A DNA stretch of 6,860 bases from the NCBI GenBank assembly GCA_945907085.1, contig CAMDSS010000101.1, positions 1 through 6,860 of the forward strand, in the 5' to 3' direction. Every line of letters starts with the position of its first letter. The first letter of the stretch is position 1. The notes under the pieces are model-generated. The model did not search any database, had not been told where the DNA came from, and worked only from the letters and a program-made list of their open reading frames with translations. The DNA comes from Cyanobium sp. NIES-981 (GTDB lineage: Bacteria; Cyanobacteriota; Cyanobacteriia; PCC-6307; Cyanobiaceae). Both the position numbers and the translations under genes were made by a program. This document shows positions 1 through 5,920 of the stretch, one piece after another.

Positions 1-1
1 C

Positions 2-133
2 TTCGATCCTGGGAACCTCGCCAATCCCGGCAAGATTTTCCCCACCCCCCGCACCTGCGCTGAGTCCTCCAGGCGGATGACCCAGCTCCAGGTTTCAGGG
101 GTCCAGCTGCCTGAAGAGGCCGTGGTGTTTTGA
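2..133 (+). CDS. glcD: Glycolate oxidase subunit GlcD, C-terminal fragment (cut by window edge)
   Basis: The first frame that reads through the left edge encodes 43 residues and then TGA. It begins FDPGNLANPGKIFPTPRTC. This 'NPGK..PTPR.C' ending is characteristic of the extreme C-terminus of GlcD, the FAD-binding subunit of glycolate dehydrogenase/oxidase, which converts glycolate to glyoxylate in the photorespiratory pathway. The FAD-binding and C-terminal cap domains lie outside the window, so the call rests on the tail motif alone. A related FAD-linked oxidase such as a D-lactate dehydrogenase could share the ending, but the motif fits cyanobacterial GlcD best. The gene is convergent with the following exonuclease gene, with 36 bp between the stops and no obvious hairpin terminator there. 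Confidence 0.75.
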   Translation, partial: FDPGNLANPGKIFPTPRTCAESSRRMTQLQVSGVQLPEEAVVF

Positions 134-169
134 TTAGTTCCTACTGCTCCTAGCCAAGCGCCTGCCGGC

Positions 170-997
170 CTAGTCCCCGTTCTCGTCGGTCTCCTCCTCC
201 AGGGACCAGGCCAAATTCACCACCACGGGGGCGTGGTCGCTGGGTTGTTCGTTGCCCCGGGTGGCCTTGTGGATCAGGCAGCCCGTGGCACAGCTCAGGA
301 GGTCGTCGGTCAGATAGATGTGGTCGATCCGCCAGCCCTTGTCCCGGTCCCAGGCGCCGGAGCGGTAGTCCCACCAGCTCCAGTGGCCGGTATCGCTTTC
401 AAACACCCGGAACACATCGCTGAGCCGATCTCCGAGCACCAGTTGCAGCGCCTCCCTTTCGGCCTGACTTGCCATGATCCCGCCGGTTTGGCGCTTGGGG
501 TCAGGTAGGTCCCGGTCTTCGGGACCGATGTTGAAGTCGCCCACCATGCAAAGGGGATCGCCCTGGGTCTCTTGGACAGCCAGATAGCGCTGGAGGCAGG
601 CCAGCCACTCGAGTTTGTAGGCGTATTTCTCCGAGCTCAAGGAGGAACCATTGGGCACATAGAGATTGAGCACCCGCACCCCATCCACCAGGGCGCTGAT
701 CACCCGCTTTTGCTCGCTCAAGCCTGGAGCCTCTGGGTCACCGGGAAGCAGGGCCTCGAAGCCGACCTGCACGTCGTCGAGGGGCAGCAGGCTGAGCAGG
801 GCGACTCCGTTGTACGCCTTTTGCCCACTGATGACCACCTGATAGCCCAGGGCTTCAAAGGCCGCCCGGGGAAAGAGTTCATCGGTCACCTTGGTTTCCT
901 GCAGGCAGAGCACCTCGGGACGCTCCTGTTGCAGCCAGGCCACCACCTGATCGAGGCGGGTGCGAACCGAATTCACGTTCCAGGTGGCGATGCGCAT
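170..997 (-). CDS. xth: Exodeoxyribonuclease III (AP endonuclease, EEP superfamily)
   Basis: This 275-residue protein is a complete member of the Xth/ExoA family, which acts in base-excision repair: it cuts the backbone 5' of abasic sites and removes 3' blocking groups and 3' nucleotides from duplex DNA with Mg2+. The ATG start gives the canonical N-terminus MRIATWNVNSVR. The expected active-site residues are present: N7; E34 in LQETK (the E. coli equivalent is also E34); Y113 in NLYVPNG; D154 and N156 in GDFNI; D225 in RIDHIY; and D254/H255 in SDHAPV. Family members are typically about 260-280 residues, so this one is full length. It is divergent from the small exported protein gene and convergent with glcD, so it is probably transcribed alone from the 998-1061 spacer. 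The acidic C-terminal tail (EEETDENGD) is not part of the catalytic fold. Nothing looks degraded. Confidence 0.97.
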   Translation of the reverse strand: MRIATWNVNSVRTRLDQVVAWLQQERPEVLCLQETKVTDELFPRAAFEALGYQVVISGQKAYNGVALLSLLPLDDVQVGFEALLPGDPEAPGLSEQKRVISALVDGVRVLNLYVPNGSSLSSEKYAYKLEWLACLQRYLAVQETQGDPLCMVGDFNIGPEDRDLPDPKRQTGGIMASQAEREALQLVLGDRLSDVFRVFESDTGHWSWWDYRSGAWDRDKGWRIDHIYLTDDLLSCATGCLIHKATRGNEQPSDHAPVVVNLAWSLEEETDENGD

Positions 998-1061
998 GGG
1001 CCCGCGGTCCGCTTGTCTCAGGGCCCCCTAGCATCGGTTGTCAGGACGATCCGGTGACGTG
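998..1061. promoter_or_regulatory. Divergent intergenic spacer, presumed promoters for xth and the small exported protein gene
   Basis: This is the only spacer between two divergent genes, so both must have transcription signals in or near it. A TAGCAT at 1029-1034 (+ strand) could be a weak -10, but no convincing -35 sits 16-18 bp upstream. Two GGGCCC palindromes (998-1003 and 1021-1026) and a small dyad GCGG-T-CCGC (1004-1012) are present; their significance is unknown. The role is inferred from gene orientation, not from a clear promoter motif. Confidence 0.3.
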
Positions 1062-1424
1062 ATGGAGATGGCTTCGCGCCAATCCCGTAGGACGCTTCGA
1101 TTGCTGGGGGTGATGGCATTGGGCTTGGGCACCGCCTCGAGCACGGCCTTGAGTCCTGCTATGGCCCAGCAGGCGGATGGGGTTGGCCAGAGCTATGGGA
1201 ACCCCCAACTCCAAAAAGAACTCGATTACGGCACTGGAAAACAGGATGGCGGTTCGATCTTCAACACAGCCAATCCGATTGAGCTGATGAACAAGTTGCG
1301 TAAATCCAGTTCCATGGATGACGCCACCTCCCCCTCCGATGCCGTGGATGCGGCCCTCAAGGGCCTTGATGCTTCGCCGGCCCCGGCTTTGAAGACCGGC
1401 TCCCCCCAGGTGAAGGGTCCTTAA
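1062..1424 (+). CDS. Small exported conserved hypothetical protein (possible Tat or Sec signal peptide)
   Basis: I do not recognise a named family, although the block NPIELMNKLRK...SMDDATSPSDAVDAALKGLD looks like a conserved picocyanobacterial hypothetical. From the ATG at 1062 it is 120 residues: a basic N-terminus, a hydrophobic stretch (about residues 14-30) and a likely signal-peptidase site after SPAMA (about residue 35). The mature part is about 85 residues, hydrophilic, with no Cys, so it is probably soluble in the periplasm or thylakoid lumen. The SRRTLRLLG segment (residues 8-16) resembles a twin-arginine motif. The start is uncertain: TTG at 1038 extends the frame by 8 residues, ATG at 1068 shortens it by 2, and none has a good ribosome-binding site. 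The last 22 codons lie antisense to the end of the TPR gene. The function is unknown. Confidence 0.75.
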   Translation: MEMASRQSRRTLRLLGVMALGLGTASSTALSPAMAQQADGVGQSYGNPQLQKELDYGTGKQDGGSIFNTANPIELMNKLRKSSSMDDATSPSDAVDAALKGLDASPAPALKTGSPQVKGP

Positions 1425-2223
1425 GCGATTCCAGGCCCCAAGCGGCGGCAATGGCATCGAGCCGAGGGTTCTCCTGACCGGGCTTGAGGGCCTTGGCTTG
1501 GGCGATGGCGGCCTGGGCGCCGCTGGTGTTTCCCCGTTCCTGGAGGAGCAGGGCCCTTGCCAAGATTGGGGTTTGGTCCTTGGGGAAGGCGGCAGCCAGC
1601 CGGATCAGCAGGGCTTCGGCTTGGCCTGGTTGGCCCTGGCGCTGGAGCACGTTGGACAGCAGGAGGCCAATGTCGAGTGCCTCTGACTTGGGGGCCTCTG
1701 GCTGGGGCCCCTCTGACTGAACAGCCGGCTTGCTGGCTTGATCGAAGGCTGCCTGCAGTTGGCTCACGGCAAGGGCCCCCCTGCCGCTCTCCACTTGCAA
1801 GAGGGCCATCAGTTGCAGGGCTTCGATGTTGTTGGGGTTTTGGTTGAGCAGTTGGCGCACCTCCCGTTCAGCCCCGCTGCGATCGTTTTGGTCCCGTCGT
1901 AACTCCGCGAGCACCAGGCGCAGGGCCGGTCGCTCGGGTTGTTGATCGGCCAGGCGCTCCGAGAGGCTGAGGGCTTCGTCCTTGCGGTTGAGGGCAATCA
2001 GCAGCTCCAGCAGCCGTTGCTCCTCAGCCGCTGAGGCCCCTCCCTGGGCGGAGCGTTGCTGCAGGCCTTCGAGCTGGCGTTCCAGGGCCCGTTGCTTGGG
2101 ATCGGTGGCCTGGCCACCGCTTTGCAGATGCCCCAGCCACCAGCCCCCGGCCAAACAGGCCCCGCCCAGGCTGGCCACGGCCAGGCCAATCCAGAGCTTG
2201 GGGCGGGAAAGGGCAAGCGGCAT
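1357..2223 (-). CDS. Membrane-anchored tetratricopeptide-repeat (TPR) protein
   Basis: This is a 288-residue protein with an N-terminal membrane anchor (about residues 10-31, Gly/Ala/Leu/Trp-rich, with basic residues R7 and K9 before it). A short Gln/Glu-rich, possibly coiled-coil stretch follows (42-58), then helical TPR-like units at about 67-96, 99-130, 133-163, 184-214 and 217-248. Typical TPR spacing is visible in ALSLSERLADQQPERPAL, AEREVRQLLNQNPNNIEAL and AEALLIRLAAAFPKDQ. A Pro/Glu/Ser/Ala-rich insert (162-183) separates the third and fourth units. TPR domains bind proteins, so a scaffold or assembly role at the membrane is the family expectation; no client can be inferred. The ATG start at 2223 is the only sensible one. 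Residues 267-288 are a Gly/Ser/Pro/Lys tail encoded antisense to the neighbouring exported protein. Distant resemblance to CcmI/NrfG-type TPR proteins is possible but not shown. Confidence 0.88.
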   Translation of the reverse strand: MPLALSRPKLWIGLAVASLGGACLAGGWWLGHLQSGGQATDPKQRALERQLEGLQQRSAQGGASAAEEQRLLELLIALNRKDEALSLSERLADQQPERPALRLVLAELRRDQNDRSGAEREVRQLLNQNPNNIEALQLMALLQVESGRGALAVSQLQAAFDQASKPAVQSEGPQPEAPKSEALDIGLLLSNVLQRQGQPGQAEALLIRLAAAFPKDQTPILARALLLQERGNTSGAQAAIAQAKALKPGQENPRLDAIAAAWGLESLKDPSPGGSRSSKPGPAKHQGP

Positions 2224-2297
2224 TGGCGAGGCCCATGGCTGTGGCTACCCAGTTTGCCCCGGCTGCCACTGGCATTGGGGCGCCTACACTCAGTTCT
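2224..2297. promoter_or_regulatory. Divergent intergenic spacer, presumed promoter region for the four-gene operon and the TPR gene
   Basis: This 74-bp spacer separates the divergent starts of the TPR gene and the operon's first gene. TACACT at 2285-2290 on the + strand resembles a -10 element, but no -35 is at a good distance. If it is used, transcription would begin at about 2297, giving either a near-leaderless mRNA from ATG 2298 or a short leader before ATG 2334. The call rests on orientation plus this single hexamer. Confidence 0.3.
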
Positions 2298-3059
2298 ATG
2301 CGTCACCATCCGATTTCACCGGTCACCGAGCCGATGCAGTACCGGGCCATTGGCGTGGTGCGTGGGGTTTATGTGCCTTCCGATCCCGAGCAACTCACCC
2401 GTGGGTTGATTCGCACAGCCGATGGGGTTGAGATTGAAGCTGTGGTCTTGGGGCGTTTGCTCACCTTGATGCGCCGCCACCTCAACCTGGAAGAGCCCCA
2501 TCTCTGGGTGGTGTACCCCCGGTCCAAGGAAGAGGAAGGGCTTCACCTCCAAATGGTGGGGGTCTGGGAGCCCAGCACCCTCGCTGAATCCGAACCCAGC
2601 GGGGAACTTGCTGAAGGCGAATCCACGGGAGAGAAGGCTGAAGCCAGTGACCAACTGCCCGAGGGCGACGACTATGTCTCCGTGCGGGGTGAGTTGATTT
2701 ACACCCGGCCAGAGACCGGAGACCTGGTGGTCAAAGTGCGGCAGCAGCCCCGGCCTGATGGCAGCAGGCCCGTGCCCTTCAAGCTCCAGCTCAAGGGCGA
2801 GGTTCCCCTCGAGCATTTGCGCCATTTCGTCGCCCTCAACCTGCGCCGCCAGGGGCAGAACTTGCAGCTCGAGTCGTTTGAGGTGATCGGTCCGGTTGCC
2901 CAGCGCGGCACCCGGGGAGGCAAGGGCCGCCTCGATGCCAAGCCCACCCGTGATGGTGGCTCGGGTCGTGGTGCCAAGCCCGCCCGTGATGGTGGGGGCA
3001 ACAAGCCTGGCCATGTCGCCGCTTCCCGGCCCAGTCCGGTGAGTCGCCCCTCCCTTTGA
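2298..3059 (+). CDS. Conserved cyanobacterial hypothetical protein, two domains plus Arg/Gly-rich basic tail
   Basis: I cannot name this 253-residue protein. Domain 1 (about residues 14-93) runs from QYRAIGVVRGVYVPS to HLQMVGVWEP and contains the HLWVVYPR segment, which I associate with cyanobacterial hypotheticals. An acidic Glu/Ser/Gly linker follows (96-125). Domain 2 (126-199) is beta-rich, from VSVRGELIY through PFKLQLKGEVP to NLQLESFEVIG, and could be an OB-like barrel, though this is only a guess from the pattern. The tail (201-253) is low-complexity, rich in Arg/Gly/Lys/Pro, with a tandem AKP-x-RDGG unit. A basic RG-rich tail next to a small beta domain suggests nucleic-acid binding, by inference only. 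The ATG at 2298 is preferred; ATG 2334 (before QYRAIG) is also possible, and a TTG at 2223 would overlap the divergent TPR start. The stop TGA overlaps the next gene's TTG start. Confidence 0.85.
   Translation: MRHHPISPVTEPMQYRAIGVVRGVYVPSDPEQLTRGLIRTADGVEIEAVVLGRLLTLMRRHLNLEEPHLWVVYPRSKEEEGLHLQMVGVWEPSTLAESEPSGELAEGESTGEKAEASDQLPEGDDYVSVRGELIYTRPETGDLVVKVRQQPRPDGSRPVPFKLQLKGEVPLEHLRHFVALNLRRQGQNLQLESFEVIGPVAQRGTRGGKGRLDAKPTRDGGSGRGAKPARDGGGNKPGHVAASRPSPVSRPSL
2936..2995 (+). repeat. Imperfect 24-bp direct repeat pair, 36-bp period, in the basic tail of the hypothetical gene
   Basis: Two 24-bp copies, at 2936-2959 and 2972-2995, differ at one position (A versus G at the 11th base). They begin TGCCAAGCCC and end CCCGTGATGGTGG. 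The 36-bp period keeps frame and encodes two copies of AKP-T/A-RDGG separated by SGRG, so the repeat has probably expanded by in-frame slippage or duplication within a disordered tail. Confidence 0.9.
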
Positions 3060-3682
3060 AGCAACCGCTAGGGGCAGGACTGGTGGTGTTGGTGGTGAGC
3101 CTGCTCGCCATCGTGGGCCCGCTGCTCGGCATCTCCCCGGCCTGGATTGTGCTGGCCGTCGCCCTATCCCTTGGGGCGTTGACCCTGGATTCGGCCAGTT
3201 TTGGTGGCCGGGGGGGCCACGTTTTGGCGGAAGCGCTTCCTGGCGGAGAGGCACGCCTGCGCCGCATTGCCATCCATGAGGCTGGCCATGTCTTGATTGC
3301 GGGCCACGAGAACATGGCCACGGGTCCGGTGTTGGTGGGAAGCCTGGCTTGCTTGAGGGCGGGGCTGAACACCAATGGCAGCACGGCCCTCGAAGCACCG
3401 GCCCAGGCCAAGCTGGCGGAGGAGGATCTGCGCCGGTGGAGCCGGGTGCTGCAGGCCGGTATGGCTGCAGAGCAGCTGATCTACGGCGAGAGCGTGGGGG
3501 GCATGGACGATCGAGCCCTGTTGGGCCGCCTGTGGGGCCTTTCGGGATTGGATGTGGCCCTGGCCCAGCGGGAGCAACGCCGGGCCCGCCGGGAAGTGGA
3601 CGTGCTGCTCAAACAGCGCCAGGGCGACCTGGAGGCGGAGGCGGAGCGGTTGCTGCAGGCGGCCCCCCGGCTAGGGCGATGA
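3056..3682 (+). CDS. FtsH-like (M41 family) membrane zinc peptidase without an ATPase domain
   Basis: This 208-residue protein has two hydrophobic segments near the N-terminus (about residues 8-25 and 28-45, split by SP at 27-28). A short linker precedes the zinc-protease motif HEAGH (residues 74-78), in which H74 and H78 bind zinc and E75 is the catalytic base. LQAGMAAEQLIYGESVGGMDD (132-152) resembles the FtsH segment that carries the third, Asp, zinc ligand; D151 or D152 is the candidate, with a spacing from the HEAGH motif close to that in FtsH. The C-terminus (171-200) is a charged Arg/Glu helix. There is no AAA+ module, unlike FtsH, which is over 600 residues. Cyanobacteria carry such stand-alone M41-like proteins, often labelled 'ATP-dependent Zn protease', but substrates are unknown to me. 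No in-frame ATG precedes M87, so the TTG at 3056, overlapping the previous TGA, is the likely start. A gap of 13 bp separates it from larC. Confidence 0.85.
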   Translation: MKQPLGAGLVVLVVSLLAIVGPLLGISPAWIVLAVALSLGALTLDSASFGGRGGHVLAEALPGGEARLRRIAIHEAGHVLIAGHENMATGPVLVGSLACLRAGLNTNGSTALEAPAQAKLAEEDLRRWSRVLQAGMAAEQLIYGESVGGMDDRALLGRLWGLSGLDVALAQREQRRARREVDVLLKQRQGDLEAEAERLLQAAPRLGR

Positions 3683-3695
3683 GCCCCCCCAAACC

Positions 3696-4931
3696 ATGAG
3701 CCAACTTGCCCTGATCGATTGCCCCACCGGCCTGGCGGGCAACATGTTGTTGGCGGCCCTGCTCGATCTGGGCCTGCCCCAAGAGGTGATCGATACCCCC
3801 CTCGCGGCCCTGGGCTTGGGCCATGCCTATCGGCTGGTGGTGGACGAGCGCCGGAGTGGTGGTCTGCGGGGGCTGCACCTGGAGGTGGAGCTTTGCGAGG
3901 TCTCCCCGCCCCATCGCCATTGGGGGGATTTGCGGCGACAAATCCTGGCGGCCCCCCTGGATGGTGCCCTTCAGGCCAAGGTGCTGGAGGTGTTCAGCCT
4001 GTTGGCGGAAGCCGAGGCGGTTGTCCATGGGGTGGCGCCCGAGCAGGTGCATTTCCATGAGGTGGGTGCCGTGGATGCCCTCGTGGATGTGGTGGGGGTT
4101 TGTGCGGGCTTGCTCCATTTCGGGGTGAGCGAGCTGATCTGCAGTTCGCCCCCGGGCGGCCATGGATCGGTGGCCACGGCCCACGGCCCCTTGCCCTTGC
4201 CCGCGCCCGCCGTGCTCGAGATCGCCCGCCAGCGTGGGGTTGAACTGGCGAGCGCGGAGGGCTTCCCCCCCGCCGAACTCACCACCCCGACCGGGCTGGC
4301 GCTCGTGGCTTGTTGGGCCGATCGCTTTGGGGTGGCGCCAAGCCACATCCCCGCCAGCATCGGCATTGGCCTGGGTAGCCGCCAGCTGGATCGGGCCAAC
4401 CTGCTGCGCCTCACCCTGGCAGGGGCTCCCCAGGAGCCCCTGACCCAGCAACCCTTTAGCCAGGCTCCTGAGATCCAAGAAGTCGTGCTGGAGCAGCAGG
4501 CTCAGATCGATGACGCATCCGCTGAGGATTTGGCCTTCTTGATCCAGGCCCTGCGCGAGGCCGGTGCCAAGGAGGTGTTCAGCCAACCCATTGCCATGAA
4601 AAAGGGCCGCACCGGCCAATTGCTGACGGTGCTGGTGGATCCTTCAGCCGCTGCAGCCCTGCGCCGGGTTTGGTGGCAGCACAGCAGCAGCTTGGGGGTG
4701 CGGGAAAGCCACCAGCTGCGCTGGGTGTTGCCGCGCCGCAGCCTGGAGATCGCCACCCCCTTGGGATCCGTGCGCCTCAAGCAGGCCCAGTTGCCCGATG
4801 GGCGCTGGCGCAGCAAGCCTGAGCACGATGATCTGATCGCCCTTGCCACCCACCACAATCTGGGCCTGGATCAGGTGAGGACCATCGTGGTGCAGGCATT
4901 AACGGCCCTGGATGGGGACCAACAGCTGTGA
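3696..4931 (+). CDS. larC: LarC, nickel-pincer nucleotide cofactor synthase (nickel insertion protein, DUF111 family)
   Basis: This is a 411-residue, full-length member of the LarC/TIGR00299 family. LarC is the CTP-dependent cyclometallase that inserts nickel into the pyridinium dithiocarboxylate nucleotide made by LarB and LarE, giving the nickel-pincer cofactor of lactate racemase LarA and its relatives. Family signatures are clear: N-terminal LIDCPTGLAGNMLLAALLDLG (here GNM at 15-17); PPHRHW at 71-76; VHFHEVGAVDALVDVVG at 118-134; HGPLPLPAPA at 163-172; ELTTPTG at 194-200; GLGSRQLDRANLLRL at 225-239; and in the LarC2 part QIDDASAEDLAF at 270-281 and MKKGRTG at 301-307. LarC1 and LarC2 are one uninterrupted frame, whereas Lactobacillus plantarum joins them by programmed frameshifting. 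No larA, larB or larE is visible nearby. The start is ATG at 3696, 13 bp after the peptidase stop with no clear Shine-Dalgarno; the end overlaps the next gene's GTG by 4 bp. Confidence 0.95.
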   Translation: MSQLALIDCPTGLAGNMLLAALLDLGLPQEVIDTPLAALGLGHAYRLVVDERRSGGLRGLHLEVELCEVSPPHRHWGDLRRQILAAPLDGALQAKVLEVFSLLAEAEAVVHGVAPEQVHFHEVGAVDALVDVVGVCAGLLHFGVSELICSSPPGGHGSVATAHGPLPLPAPAVLEIARQRGVELASAEGFPPAELTTPTGLALVACWADRFGVAPSHIPASIGIGLGSRQLDRANLLRLTLAGAPQEPLTQQPFSQAPEIQEVVLEQQAQIDDASAEDLAFLIQALREAGAKEVFSQPIAMKKGRTGQLLTVLVDPSAAAALRRVWWQHSSSLGVRESHQLRWVLPRRSLEIATPLGSVRLKQAQLPDGRWRSKPEHDDLIALATHHNLGLDQVRTIVVQALTALDGDQQL

Positions 4932-5920
4932 AGCGATTCCAGAACCTGCGGGCTGGTCTCCAAACCCTGCTGGCTTGGCTGCGGGCCCAGGGGGCCCAGC
5001 TCCCCGGGGGGATCAAGCTGTGGACCACCCTGCTGAGTGCGGGTTTTCTGCTGGCAGCGGTGCTCAGCCATGGCCAGCAACTGCTGCAAATGCGGCTGGA
5101 TTTGCAGGGCGTCCTGTGGCTGTTGCTGGGCGTGGGTGTCAGCCTGCTGAGCCTGGTGGCCAATGGGATCGGCCTGGGGGTGGTGCTCCATTGGCTCGGG
5201 CTCAAACCCCAGGGCCAGGCCCTGGTGGGGGCCTATCTCGCCACGAATCTCCAGAAGTATTTGCCCGGTGGCATTTGGCACCTGGCGGCCCGGGTGGCGT
5301 TGCTGCGGAGCCCAACGGCTCCCCTGCAGCACCCCGCTTCTGCGGGATTGGCCCTTTTGGCCGTGCTGCTGGATCCCCTGGTGGCAGCCATCGCGGCCCT
5401 CGCCCTGGTGCCTTTGGGGGGCTGGCAAGGCGGTTTGGCCTTGGTTTGTGTGCTGCCCCTGCTGCTGCTGTTGCCCCGTTGGCTGAATCCCCTGGTGGTT
5501 CGCCTTGAGCGCAGCAAGGCCGCCGGGCTCGGCCTCACGGATGCGGTGGGGATGGGCGAGGCCTTGGCTGAAGGTCCGCGCTTGAGCGGCTATCCCTGGC
5601 AGCTGCTGGCTGTCCAGGCGGTGTTTGTGCTGGTGCGGTTTGGCGGTTTTGCCTGCTGTGTGCAAGCGTTCGATCTCTCCTATGGCTTGGGCTGGGGCGG
5701 CTGGTTAGCAGGCTTTGCCTTCGCCTGGACCGCTGGCCTGGTGGTGCCCGGAGCCCCGGGGGGCCTGGGGGTGTTTGAGGCGGTCTTGCTCCTGCGGCTT
5801 GGGGTTGCAGTGCCCGAGGCGCCCTTGCTCGCGATCGCGATCAGCTACCGGCTTGTGGTGAGCTTGGCCGACCTGCTTGGCGCCTTCACCGCCCGGCTCG
5901 ACCAGGGCCCCAAGCCCTAG
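4928..5920 (+). CDS. UPF0104 / LPG-synthase-type multi-pass integral membrane protein
   Basis: This 330-residue, very hydrophobic protein has about seven to eight candidate membrane helices (roughly 33-47, 62-90, 98-108, 140-165, 168-185, 218-240, 248-274, 285-320). Two signatures place it in the lysylphosphatidylglycerol synthetase TM-region / UPF0104 family: NLQKYLPGGIWHLAAR at 107-122 and PGAPGGLGVFE at 274-284. Families sharing this domain include the MprF flippase portion and uncharacterised membrane proteins next to glycosyltransferases, so a role in moving or modifying lipid-linked substrates is a family-level guess. There is no soluble aminoacyl-transferase domain, so it should not be called a complete MprF. 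Translation is read from GTG at 4928, which overlaps the larC stop as GTGA and suggests coupling. It ends tail to tail with the nuclease gene on the same CTAG. It appears intact. Confidence 0.85.
   Translation: MKRFQNLRAGLQTLLAWLRAQGAQLPGGIKLWTTLLSAGFLLAAVLSHGQQLLQMRLDLQGVLWLLLGVGVSLLSLVANGIGLGVVLHWLGLKPQGQALVGAYLATNLQKYLPGGIWHLAARVALLRSPTAPLQHPASAGLALLAVLLDPLVAAIAALALVPLGGWQGGLALVCVLPLLLLLPRWLNPLVVRLERSKAAGLGLTDAVGMGEALAEGPRLSGYPWQLLAVQAVFVLVRFGGFACCVQAFDLSYGLGWGGWLAGFAFAWTAGLVVPGAPGGLGVFEAVLLLRLGVAVPEAPLLAIAISYRLVVSLADLLGAFTARLDQGPKP
5831..5838. other. HIP1 octamer (GCGATCGC)
   Basis: This single copy of the highly iterated palindrome, abundant in many cyanobacterial genomes, lies inside the UPF0104 gene. 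It supports the cyanobacterial assignment weakly, because one copy can occur by chance in GC-rich DNA. Confidence 0.8.

Noticed and set aside
134..169. Possible terminator between glcD and xth
   Set aside because: No stable stem-loop followed by a T-run is visible on either strand in this 36-bp gap.
1038..1061. TTG start eight codons upstream for the small exported protein
   Set aside because: It would add polar residues before the signal peptide with no ribosome-binding site. The ATG at 1062 or 1068 gives a normal signal-peptide N-terminus.
2223..2297. TTG-initiated N-terminal extension of the first operon gene
   Set aside because: It would overlap the TPR start codon and consume the only promoter spacer; the extra 25 residues look non-conserved, and ATG 2298 is a better start.
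2316..3398. Long - strand open frame (360 codons) opposite the hypothetical and peptidase genes
   Set aside because: Its composition is Gly/Pro/His/Gln-rich without domains or membrane logic, and it lies antisense to two well-supported genes. GC-rich DNA produces such frames routinely.
3738..3749. GNM in the LarC N-terminal motif as a damaging substitution
   Set aside because: I often think of GDM at this site, but I cannot confirm that Asn is unusual in the family and the rest of the protein is well conserved.
3609..4619. Long - strand open frame (336 codons) opposite larC
   Set aside because: It mirrors conserved LarC codons on the other strand, has no recognisable motif and has low-complexity composition.
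5455..5475. CTG-rich run resembling a microsatellite
   Set aside because: It is short, interrupted, and simply encodes consecutive Leu residues in a membrane helix.
4871..5665. Long - strand open frame (264 codons) opposite the UPF0104 gene
   Set aside because: It is Gln/His-rich, which is what antisense Leu (CTG/CTC) codons generate. It is a shadow of the membrane-protein gene.
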